Assembly: GCA_002336035.1 (NCBI GenBank)
Contig: DDED01000200.1
Coordinates: forward strand, 1-6,034
DNA length: 6,034 nucleotides
Origin: Cellvibrionales bacterium UBA1963
GTDB taxonomy: Bacteria; Pseudomonadota; Gammaproteobacteria; Pseudomonadales; UBA7434
Direction: 5' to 3'
A program made the translations under genes and the position numbers. The notes beneath the pieces were generated by a model that was given only the letters and a program-made list of their open reading frames with translations, was not told the DNA's origin and did not search any database. Position 1 is the first letter of the stretch, and every line of letters starts with the position of its first letter. Positions 1-6,010 of the stretch are shown one piece after another.

Positions 1-677
1 ATTCTGGCATAAGTTTCTGTGTCTGCATGGTCGCGCCCCAATGGCACATGCTCAGTGTACTTACCATCAATACCAATACTCAAAGATAAATTGCCGAGCA
101 ATTGTGACTTAAGATTAACGCCCAGACGACTAATGGTGTTATCGCCACCGCCTTCAAGCTTGAGGTATTGTGAAAGAGTGGCTGTTTTACTCAGTTGCCA
201 CTGATAACTCTCACCGACACGAAGGGTCAACTCTTTTTCATCCGGCTGTTCCGCCAACGCATTAACACGGTAACCTGGTCCGATTTCAAACCCCAAGGTA
301 TGCACGTCAGTAGCAATCAACTGCCAGCCATAACCCACACCAATGCTGGTTTGATGATCGAAGCCACTGAATCGATCGTTCTCACTAGCAAACAATAGAT
401 AAAATGTTTGCTTCGCTGGTAACTTTTTATCTGCCTGAAGATCAAGGTTATATTTTTCAGCACTGGTCATCTTGTTACTAGAATCAAATAAAGCCGCGAC
501 ACTCCCCTTATAAACCCAGGCGGTCGTTTCTTTTATTAAGATCAGCTGGCTGTTAATTGTTTTCCCTTCCGAGTTGCCAGAAGTGCTCAATAAGCCAAGT
601 TCAAATTCAGAAGACACAGGCTCGGCGTGGACAAAAAAAGGCAAATTTAACATTAATAACAATAAAAAGTTTCTCAT
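1..677 (-). CDS. DUF481 (YdiY-like) outer-membrane beta-barrel protein, 3' end cut by window edge
   Basis: The frame is open from ATG at 677-675 to the left edge, giving 225 complete codons without a stop. Residues 1-18 form a Sec signal peptide (MRNFLLLL..., probable cut after VHA-18). The mature part starts with the strands typical of DUF481: an ELGLLSTSGNSEG stretch (the family's TSGN motif), a conserved W in TAWVYKG, ENDRFSGFDHQTS (family 'DRFSG' motif), GFEIGPGYRV, and near the end HVPLGRDHADTETYARI, which matches the last-but-one strand of the family. Only a final short strand of roughly 5-15 residues should be missing. The ATG has AGGA at 685-688, seven bases upstream. It lies 48 bases downstream of the CHASE2 kinase stop and is probably co-transcribed. 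DUF481 proteins are predicted outer-membrane barrels, some called salt-induced; their exact function is not settled. I am confident of the family and not of the role. A target or auxiliary part of the neighbouring sensor system is an inference from position only. Confidence 0.87.
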   Translation of the reverse strand, partial: MRNFLLLLMLNLPFFVHAEPVSSEFELGLLSTSGNSEGKTINSQLILIKETTAWVYKGSVAALFDSSNKMTSAEKYNLDLQADKKLPAKQTFYLLFASENDRFSGFDHQTSIGVGYGWQLIATDVHTLGFEIGPGYRVNALAEQPDEKELTLRVGESYQWQLSKTATLSQYLKLEGGGDNTISRLGVNLKSQLLGNLSLSIGIDGKYTEHVPLGRDHADTETYAR

Positions 678-725
678 TATTTTTTCCTAAAGGGTTAACA
701 AAAAAGGGGGGCTTGTGTGGCGGCA
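678..725 (-). other. Kinase-barrel intercistronic spacer with C6T6 run
   Basis: This is the 48-base gap between the kinase stop (TAG, 728-726) and the barrel ATG. In the transcript sense it contains six C followed by six T (plus-strand A6G6 at 700-711), then GTTAAC and the AGGA ribosome-binding site. A 5-base GGTTA/TAACC pairing (727-731 with 693-697) exists but encloses about 29 bases, so I do not call a terminator. Read-through from the kinase is expected. Confidence 0.4.
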
Positions 726-3320
726 CTAACCTATACTGTGCAGAGGGAAATTCATGATAAACTGACTCCCTACATCCAGTTCTGATTGCACATGAATAGT
801 CCCGCCATGACGACTAATAACAGTATAAACAAAACTCAAACCGAGACCGTAACTCTTTGCACCATAGTTTGAATCCTCTACATTACTGGAGACGCCTACA
901 TTGAGCGCCGATAATTTTTTCTGCTTATCTTTAACACGGAAATATGGCTCAAATAAATAAGGAATACTTTCTTTAGGAATGCCCAGGCCTTCGTCTTCTA
1001 TTTCTAATTGTACCCCTCGATTAAGCGACAAACGGACTTTGACTTCAGCGCCTTTTGGCGAATACTTAACGCTATTCAATAAAATATTGGCGATCGCTCG
1101 CTCGAGCAAATGTGCGTCACCAAGCATCCAGCAATCATCGTCAACACGATCAATTTTTATGAAAACACCTTTATTGCTAGCGAACCCGAAAACCTGGGAA
1201 TATGCGCCGTCTATAAGTCCATGCATATCAATTAAATTAAATACCTCTTGAGATATATTTTCTGCGCGAGTTAGCTGCAGAAAATCCTCTGAATACTTAA
1301 GGTTTTTTCTAGCACAAAGTTCTATGTTGTCAATAAACGCACTGCTTAGCTTATTGTCATCATCGAAATTATTAATACGATAGCTCTCAAGCAATGCCAA
1401 CAATGAAACAATAGGTGAGCGCATATCGTGCGATAAGAACGCTAACGCTTCATTCTTAGTGCGCTCTAAATTCCTTAACTGAGTAACATCGGTAAACACA
1501 AAAATATAAGTATCGACTAATGGACTATCGTCTTTGATGACCGTCGCTTGACATAAAAAACATCGGTCTCCATCTAATTTTATTTCTTGATATATGCCTT
1601 CTTCATCTACCATTAAATTTCTCAAAATACTCAACCAATCATAGGCCTTAATCGTTGCTTTCAGATCCACAATTGACTGACCTAACATTGATCTTTGAAA
1701 AAAATCTTCTACCTTTCGATTGGAGAAAATAATTATTCCTGACGCATCAGCCACGAGTATCGCGTCCTCAAGCTCGGCCATACTTCTGTCCATTCTGATT
1801 CTTGATTTTTCAGCCATATCTTTAAGTAGATAAATCTCATCGATAGTTTTTTCAACTAACTCATAGGAAGAGGCTTTTTCTAAATTATTACTATCCAACT
1901 CGGACAAAACAGACTCAAGTATCGATATTATTTTGCTTTCACCACTGAGACTATGAACGGTTAAACGGTAGCTAGCCTGATCGATTAAAAAATTAGTGTG
2001 TAAAATATTATCTTTGTATTTATATTCTGGCCAGGCATTTACTTTTTTAAGCAACGGATTTTCAATTTCCCAAGAATCAATCACTCCAACGCGTATCAAG
2101 CTATTCAACCTGTAACTAATATCATCTTTACTCAAACTTATTTTCTTTTGCGTGTATTTGAGTTGAATCAGTTCCTGCTGTAAATAAAACAACGCCATTT
2201 CAATTCTCCGCCAACTCCATAACGGGAAAAACAACACCATGCCAAATATGATTGCTACGGGTGAAAACCAAAAATCAATCAACAAAAACGATAACGCTAT
2301 TGCCATACTGACCAGTAAAATCAGTACGAAAGTAAATAAAAAAAATAGCGCCGGCGAAAGACGACTCAGCAGGAGTGTAATTAAAATAACGATTAAGGCT
2401 GATATTATTGCGTGAGTTAGTACCGCTGGACTGTCAATATAACCGTTTGATCGTATTGCATGGTAAGCGCTGGCATTAAATTCAACGCCTGCAAATGCAC
2501 CCAGAGGAGTTGGTACTTCGTCGCCTAATCCTGTGGCTGTTGCACCAACAAATACACGCTTATTCACCAGCAATTCCTTTGGAACCCGGCCTTCTAATAG
2601 ATCAATGTAAGAGATTCTATAGACTGATCCTGGAGTGCCAAAAAATTTTAACCTATTAAAATGATCTCGATAAATCTCATTCGCTGCGAAATTCAAATGC
2701 TGGGAGCGAACACCTGGCATCTGATCGGGTAATTCATCCAAAAACTCAGCTACTGCCACCGACAGATGAGGCCAGACAGGCCCACCAAGACCCTCATAAA
2801 GATAAATGCCCCGTGCTACACCTCTACTGGTGTAATCGACGTGAGCATGCCCCAGAGCTTGCGCATGGCGCGAAAAAATCTCTAAAGGTAATACCTCTAT
2901 TAGCTCTCCTTGAAATCGAATCTGCTCAATATGTAGCGGCAAAACCACTTTTTTATTATTTTTAATGGCTTGTGAAAAATGCGTATCGGCTGAAGCATCT
3001 TGTTGTAGTGTATTAACCAAAGATGATTGAGACTCGGCAAAAATAACATCAAAAACAATTACGCTGGCCTCGGCCAAACGCTCTACAAGCTTTGCATGAT
3101 GGTGACGGTCCCATGGCCAAGCGCCTAAGCGCTCGATTGAAGCTTCATCAATTGCAACAATAATAATGTCATCGGGGTAGGACAATAAATTATTTTGCAA
3201 TAATTTATCATAGTATGACACCTCGATTGATGACAGCAATCCGAAAAAACTAATTGAAAAGGCAATCACACCGGATAGTAAAATACTAAAACTAGCCGAT
3301 GTCTTGGTATTACTTACCAC
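726..3320 (-). CDS. CHASE2-PAS hybrid-sensor-type membrane histidine kinase (no receiver domain)
   Basis: A sensor kinase of 864 residues, inferred to phosphorylate the response regulator encoded at 5614-4904. Domains in order: TM1 at about 11-32; an extracytoplasmic CHASE2 domain at about 35-295, with the family landmarks IIIVAIDEAS (53-61), WPWDR (68-72), VIVFDVIFAE and VGATATGLGD (from 258); three closely spaced membrane helices at about 304-321, 325-348 and 353-370, the usual CHASE2 ending; a cytoplasmic linker at about 371-508 that I cannot assign; a PAS domain at about 510-620; HisKA with H-box FLSHDMRSP and phospho-acceptor His631; HATPase_c with N-box Asn749, G1 box DEGLGIP (Asp776) and G2 box GLGLS (from 825). 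All catalytic motifs are intact, so it should be active. The start is GTG (3320-3318), backed by AAGGG at 3329-3333 eight bases upstream; no upstream ATG is better placed. It lies 30 bases after the FecR gene, which suggests translation of the pair is linked. The sensed ligand is unknown. Confidence 0.94.
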   Translation of the reverse strand: MVSNTKTSASFSILLSGVIAFSISFFGLLSSIEVSYYDKLLQNNLLSYPDDIIIVAIDEASIERLGAWPWDRHHHAKLVERLAEASVIVFDVIFAESQSSLVNTLQQDASADTHFSQAIKNNKKVVLPLHIEQIRFQGELIEVLPLEIFSRHAQALGHAHVDYTSRGVARGIYLYEGLGGPVWPHLSVAVAEFLDELPDQMPGVRSQHLNFAANEIYRDHFNRLKFFGTPGSVYRISYIDLLEGRVPKELLVNKRVFVGATATGLGDEVPTPLGAFAGVEFNASAYHAIRSNGYIDSPAVLTHAIISALIVILITLLLSRLSPALFFLFTFVLILLVSMAIALSFLLIDFWFSPVAIIFGMVLFFPLWSWRRIEMALFYLQQELIQLKYTQKKISLSKDDISYRLNSLIRVGVIDSWEIENPLLKKVNAWPEYKYKDNILHTNFLIDQASYRLTVHSLSGESKIISILESVLSELDSNNLEKASSYELVEKTIDEIYLLKDMAEKSRIRMDRSMAELEDAILVADASGIIIFSNRKVEDFFQRSMLGQSIVDLKATIKAYDWLSILRNLMVDEEGIYQEIKLDGDRCFLCQATVIKDDSPLVDTYIFVFTDVTQLRNLERTKNEALAFLSHDMRSPIVSLLALLESYRINNFDDDNKLSSAFIDNIELCARKNLKYSEDFLQLTRAENISQEVFNLIDMHGLIDGAYSQVFGFASNKGVFIKIDRVDDDCWMLGDAHLLERAIANILLNSVKYSPKGAEVKVRLSLNRGVQLEIEDEGLGIPKESIPYLFEPYFRVKDKQKKLSALNVGVSSNVEDSNYGAKSYGLGLSFVYTVISRHGGTIHVQSELDVGSQFIMNFPLHSIG

Positions 3321-3328
3321 TTTAAATA

Positions 3329-3333
3329 CCCTT
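3329..3333 (-). promoter_or_regulatory. Ribosome-binding site of the CHASE2 kinase (GTG start)
   Basis: AAGGG in the transcript sense lies eight bases before GTG at 3320-3318. It is the only purine-rich block in the 30-base gap after the FecR stop (TGA, 3353-3351), and it decides the non-ATG start. Confidence 0.65.
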
Positions 3334-3350
3334 ACAGTGAATGAATAGCT

Positions 3351-4790
3351 TCATATAATTAGAATAGCAAATATGCTTGATAGCAAGCCCATCCAACGAT
3401 GACGATGATTCGCCACTTCAACATAAGAGATTTTGCTAAACGCACTGTCGTTAAGACTATCACTCTCTGCTTTGACTCGAATAAATACTGACGATATGTT
3501 TTTATCAAAGTGCCATTGCACGTCATTCACATCAAACACTTTACTGGCAATGATATCAGTAAAATCTTCATCTTTACTAAGTTCAACCACATAGCCGGTA
3601 GCATATTCAACTGGCGCCCAATTAAGCTGTATGTCATTTTTTGTTAACGTTGCTGAACCCAGTAATGGCTGGGTTAAATAACGGGTGTAACACAGCTTAC
3701 GTTGCGCTTCTAAGCCTCGGTAACTTGAATCATCGACGGCATTTACCCTCACTTGGTAGCAGCGGTCCGCTAAGTTTTTAAACGTGTAATGCGATCCCTC
3801 TAAAGCGACAGTTTGTAACACCTTATCGACTTGATCATCATCTTCCATCAAGACTAAATTATACTGCTTAGCTTTCGATGAATTTTGCCATTCAACGTAA
3901 CCAGGATCACTGCAGCTGAAATTCCATTTGGGGGCTTTTATCAACTGCACCGCTTGAGATAATGGCGATGCCTCGGTAGCACTGACTGCAAAACCTGCGC
4001 TGACAATCTGCACGACTCCTTGAGAACTTACTTCAACCTCGCCTTCAAGCACTTCGCTTTTGATTAATATATTGTTATCGAGAATAGCATTGCTACCGCT
4101 ATATACTCTAAACTCAGTCCCGCGAACAGCGGCCACACCTGCAGGAGTTCTTACGTTAAATTGTGTTTTAGGGAACCGTTTTGGCACGGTCACCTTCACA
4201 CCGCCTTTGGGTAGGCGCACATCAAATTTAAATGCATCTTTTAACAGAAATACAGACATTGCATCAATAGTAATATCAGTATTTTCTTCCATCAACAATA
4301 CTGCTCCATCAGCAAATTGAATCGTCACAGACCCAGCATCAACTGAGACGCTGTCACCGACAAGTAGCTTTTGTCCCTTAAATAGCGGGGTTAGTGATTT
4401 GCCTTTAGCTTGGTATCTAGCCGTGCCTGAGACATGAATAATATTGGCAGTAATAGCAGGATTTGATAACCACTGACGAGGGATGTTAAGTCGCTGGTGT
4501 GCGGATAAGGGTCTCGATTCATCGATTTGATTGTAGCTAGCCAGCTCTAACCAACACTTTGGATAATCGGTTAATTGCTGGCAAATTTTCCAAATAGAAT
4601 CACCGGGTCTAACAACATAAGATTGATCCTTGGATTGGGCAGCCGCTTGATTAGCACTAAAAATAAACATTAAAGTTACAACTATCGTTAAACGTATTTT
4701 TTTGCCAATTGCTTGAGGGCATGTATTATAAACATTAGCATATTTCATAACGCATAATACGACTCTCAGATAGGTCTGCAATGTTTCCAT
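3351..4790 (-). CDS. Secreted LysM-FecR-FN3-like envelope protein
   Basis: A 479-residue exported protein. Residues 1-52 form a long signal sequence: polar n-region with KKIR at 30-33, hydrophobic core LTIVVTLMFIF, likely cut at QAAA-51. A LysM domain follows at about 57-104 (YVVRPGDSIWKIC, then LASYNQI and LNIP), with Cys70 and Cys79 placed as a possible disulfide. A FecR domain spans about 117-270, with the diagnostic stretch NVRTPAGVAAVRGTEFRV at 212-229. Two fibronectin-III-like segments follow at about 286-375 and 377-458. The C-terminus is WMGLLSSIFAILII after the basic HRHR, a probable short membrane anchor. LysM binds peptidoglycan in known families. FecR here is not the cytoplasmic anti-sigma form: no sigma factor or TonB receptor is adjacent and the topology is wholly extracytoplasmic. 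The start at 4790 is supported by AAGGAGGG ten bases upstream; the internal Met15 (4748) has no good site but would give a more ordinary signal peptide length. Role inferred: a structural or sensory partner of the CHASE2 kinase. Confidence 0.92.
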   Translation of the reverse strand: METLQTYLRVVLCVMKYANVYNTCPQAIGKKIRLTIVVTLMFIFSANQAAAQSKDQSYVVRPGDSIWKICQQLTDYPKCWLELASYNQIDESRPLSAHQRLNIPRQWLSNPAITANIIHVSGTARYQAKGKSLTPLFKGQKLLVGDSVSVDAGSVTIQFADGAVLLMEENTDITIDAMSVFLLKDAFKFDVRLPKGGVKVTVPKRFPKTQFNVRTPAGVAAVRGTEFRVYSGSNAILDNNILIKSEVLEGEVEVSSQGVVQIVSAGFAVSATEASPLSQAVQLIKAPKWNFSCSDPGYVEWQNSSKAKQYNLVLMEDDDQVDKVLQTVALEGSHYTFKNLADRCYQVRVNAVDDSSYRGLEAQRKLCYTRYLTQPLLGSATLTKNDIQLNWAPVEYATGYVVELSKDEDFTDIIASKVFDVNDVQWHFDKNISSVFIRVKAESDSLNDSAFSKISYVEVANHRHRWMGLLSSIFAILII

Positions 4791-4903
4791 TTATGGATAA
4801 CCCTCCTTGGTAGAGCACTCTCATCTTAACGGCTTTAGTTTTTAATACGGCGGGGCCAAAACTCTTTAAGCTCACGAGAAATATTTATACTATTTAATTG
4901 CCC
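4791..4903 (-). other. Regulator-FecR intergenic spacer
   Basis: 113 bases between the regulator stop (TAA, 4906-4904) and the FecR start. Its upstream part is AT-rich. No hairpin followed by a T-run is visible, so a terminator is not supported. A poor promoter-like pair (TTAAAG, 16 bases, TATTAA) lies in the middle; with only three and four matches to consensus I do not call it. The longest gap of the operon, it could hold a secondary promoter or an mRNA processing site. Confidence 0.35.
4801..4808 (-). promoter_or_regulatory. Strong Shine-Dalgarno of the LysM/FecR gene
   Basis: AAGGAGGG in the transcript sense, ten bases before ATG at 4790-4788. It is the strongest ribosome-binding site in the window and favours the upstream ATG over Met15. 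It predicts the FecR protein is made in larger amounts than the regulator (TTG start) and the kinase (GTG start). Confidence 0.7.
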
Positions 4904-5614
4904 TTAATCGGCAGGCACTACATTATCAATTTTATCAATTTTTTCTAAACGGTAACCATGTTGATAGACTGTTTTTATGCAATAACCAATTTCAGGACCA
5001 ATATTTAAGCTTCGGCGAATTCTACTTACGTGAACATCAACCGTTCGAGTATTGAGAGAAGCATCGATTCCCCATACTTCACGCAATAAATAATCGCGCG
5101 ACAAGAGCTTACCCTCGTTTTTTAGCATGCAGCAAGCGAGCTGGTAGTCTTTAGGCGTAAGTTTAACTGGGTGGCCATTGGATGTAATCGTCTGCGAGAC
5201 TGTGTCAAGGACGATAGGCCCCAAGCGAATACGGGATTCACCGGTACTCATTCCTGAGCGTCTGGCTAATGCATTTAACCGGGCAAGTAGCTCACCTTTG
5301 TTTAACGGCTTGACAAGATAATCATCAGCGCCCGCCTCTAAAGCAGTGATGATGTCTGATTCAGCATCGCGTTGCGTTGCAAAAACAACGGGCACATCAG
5401 AGTTGAGCTGATCGCGAACAGAACAGAGCACCTCAACCCCTTCCATATCGGGCAGCTGCCAATCTAAAATCAACAAATCGACAGGATTATCAGCCAATAA
5501 ACTAATAAAGCCTCTGCCGGTAGATGCATGCGTTACGGAGAATCCCTCTCCCATCAACCAAGATTTTACTAACTCTGATTGCGAGTATTCATCTTCTAAA
5601 TATCCAATTCTCAA
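4904..5614 (-). CDS. OmpR/PhoB-family response regulator (receiver + winged helix)
   Basis: A 236-residue cytoplasmic transcription factor. The receiver domain covers about 1-115: acidic pair Glu7/Asp8, phospho-acceptor Asp51 in LLILDWQLPD, switch Thr80 in VVFATQRD, aromatic switch Tyr99 and Lys102 in DDYLVKP. The winged-helix DNA-binding domain covers about 128-226: LTPKDYQLACCML, GKLLSRDYLLREVWG, recognition helix TVDVHVSRIRRSL (191-203) and a wing ending HGYRLEKI. All phosphorylation residues are present. The start is TTG (5614-5612): it gives MRIGYLEDE, the expected first strand of the family, and has GAGGG at 5622-5626 seven bases upstream. No in-frame ATG lies between it and the upstream TAA. 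The adjacent ATT at 5617 is possible but unlikely. It is the first gene of the cluster and the only regulator beside the kinase, so it is the likely phosphorylation partner. The tail carries a KIDKID duplication. The target genes are not known from sequence. Confidence 0.95.
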   Translation of the reverse strand: MRIGYLEDEYSQSELVKSWLMGEGFSVTHASTGRGFISLLADNPVDLLILDWQLPDMEGVEVLCSVRDQLNSDVPVVFATQRDAESDIITALEAGADDYLVKPLNKGELLARLNALARRSGMSTGESRIRLGPIVLDTVSQTITSNGHPVKLTPKDYQLACCMLKNEGKLLSRDYLLREVWGIDASLNTRTVDVHVSRIRRSLNIGPEIGYCIKTVYQHGYRLEKIDKIDNVVPAD

Positions 5615-5621
5615 AATGAGG

Positions 5622-5626
5622 CCCTC
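5622..5626 (-). promoter_or_regulatory. Ribosome-binding site of the response regulator (TTG start)
   Basis: GAGGG in the transcript sense, seven bases before TTG at 5614-5612. It supports this non-ATG start together with the fit of the protein N-terminus to the receiver family. Confidence 0.6.
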
Positions 5627-5673
5627 AAGGTTATCAATCGCTAAAGTTTAAATTCCATTTACATCTTTAATTT

Positions 5674-5701
5674 TTTATATTCTAAACGCCTTCAGTGTAA
5701 A
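5674..5701 (-). promoter_or_regulatory. Candidate sigma70 promoter of the operon
   Basis: In the transcript sense, TTTACA (5701-5696, five of six matches to the -35 consensus) is followed after 16 bases by TATAAA (5679-5674, five of six matches to the -10). Transcription would begin near 5667, giving a leader of about 50 bases before the TTG start. The -35 lies inside one copy of a direct repeat, which would suit control by a bound regulator. The match is by eye, in AT-rich DNA where chance matches are common. Confidence 0.5.
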
Positions 5702-5733
5702 AACGCACGCTATTGAGAAGCCTTGATGTAAAA
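5688..5733. repeat. Pair of direct repeats GCCTT..TGTAAAA at the promoter
   Basis: GCCTTCAGTGTAAAAA (5688-5703) and GCCTTGATGTAAAA (5720-5733) share GCCTT and TGTAAAA with a one-base length difference between. The TGTAAAA blocks are 31 bases apart, close to three helical turns, so both face the same side of the DNA. OmpR-type regulators typically bind direct repeats, so an autoregulatory operator is a reasonable inference. One copy covers the candidate -35. A further TTTACATC at 5658-5665 is an inverted match to the second copy. Confidence 0.4.
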
Positions 5734-5739
5734 TTAATC

Positions 5740-5749
5740 TAACCGGTTA
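5740..5749. repeat. Perfect 10-base palindrome TAACCGGTTA
   Basis: A perfect palindrome about 40 bases upstream of the candidate -35 of the operon. It may be an operator half or chance; a 10-base palindrome alone is weak evidence. Confidence 0.3.
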
Positions 5750-5856
5750 AAAATGGCTATTGCAGTCGAAGAAATGTGAATAACAACACTGATTATGGCA
5801 AAATAATTATATGTTTCAACCATTTAAACCATAATCATTCAATATAACTTATGCTT

Positions 5857-5877
5857 ATAAAGATAGGAGCTCTTTAT
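5857..5877. repeat. Inverted repeat ATAAAGA-N7-TCTTTAT
   Basis: Seven-base perfect arms (5857-5863 and 5871-5877) around a seven-base centre, TAGGAGC. The arms are AT-rich and no T-run follows on either strand, so it is a poor terminator; a protein-binding dyad is more likely if it means anything. Confidence 0.35.
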
Positions 5878-6010
5878 TCTCAAAAATAATAATTGCACCT
5901 TTTATGTGCGAAAAATACACAAAAGTAAAAAATATTGAATAAAAACATTGAGTTAACATTTGTCGAACACTGCATACAAACAGTCGGGAAAATTTTACAT
6001 TTCAGAAAAA

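Noticed and set aside
19..398. Plus-strand open frames of 61 and 67 codons
   Set aside because: They lie opposite the DUF481 gene, have no domain-like sequence, and the minus-strand frame has a signal peptide and family motifs.
678..741. Intrinsic terminator after the kinase
   Set aside because: The T6 run is preceded by C6 with no compact GC-rich hairpin; the only pairings are 4-5 bases with long loops.
557..757. Plus-strand open frame of 66 codons
   Set aside because: It overlaps the barrel's start, the spacer and the kinase end, reads through low-complexity DNA, and has no recognisable domain.
979..1251. Plus-strand open frame of 90 codons
   Set aside because: It is antisense to the kinase ATPase domain, which has intact N, G1 and G2 boxes; the reading is a shadow.
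4060..4320. Plus-strand open frame of 86 codons
   Set aside because: It is antisense to the conserved FecR domain and has no family features.
3351..4790. Classical FecIR iron-siderophore regulation
   Set aside because: No ECF sigma factor or TonB-dependent receptor is present in the window, and the FecR domain follows a signal peptide and LysM instead of a cytoplasmic anti-sigma segment.
5754..5889. Small peptides starting at 5754 (8 codons) and 5851 (12 codons)
   Set aside because: No ribosome-binding site and no conserved-looking sequence; expected by chance in AT-rich DNA.
5905..5921. CRP-like site TGTG...CACA
   Set aside because: The spacer is nine bases where eight are needed between TGTG and CACA.
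5962..5985. LexA-like SOS box in CTGCATACAAACAG
   Set aside because: The CTG and CAG halves are separated by eight bases, not the ten of the gammaproteobacterial LexA box.
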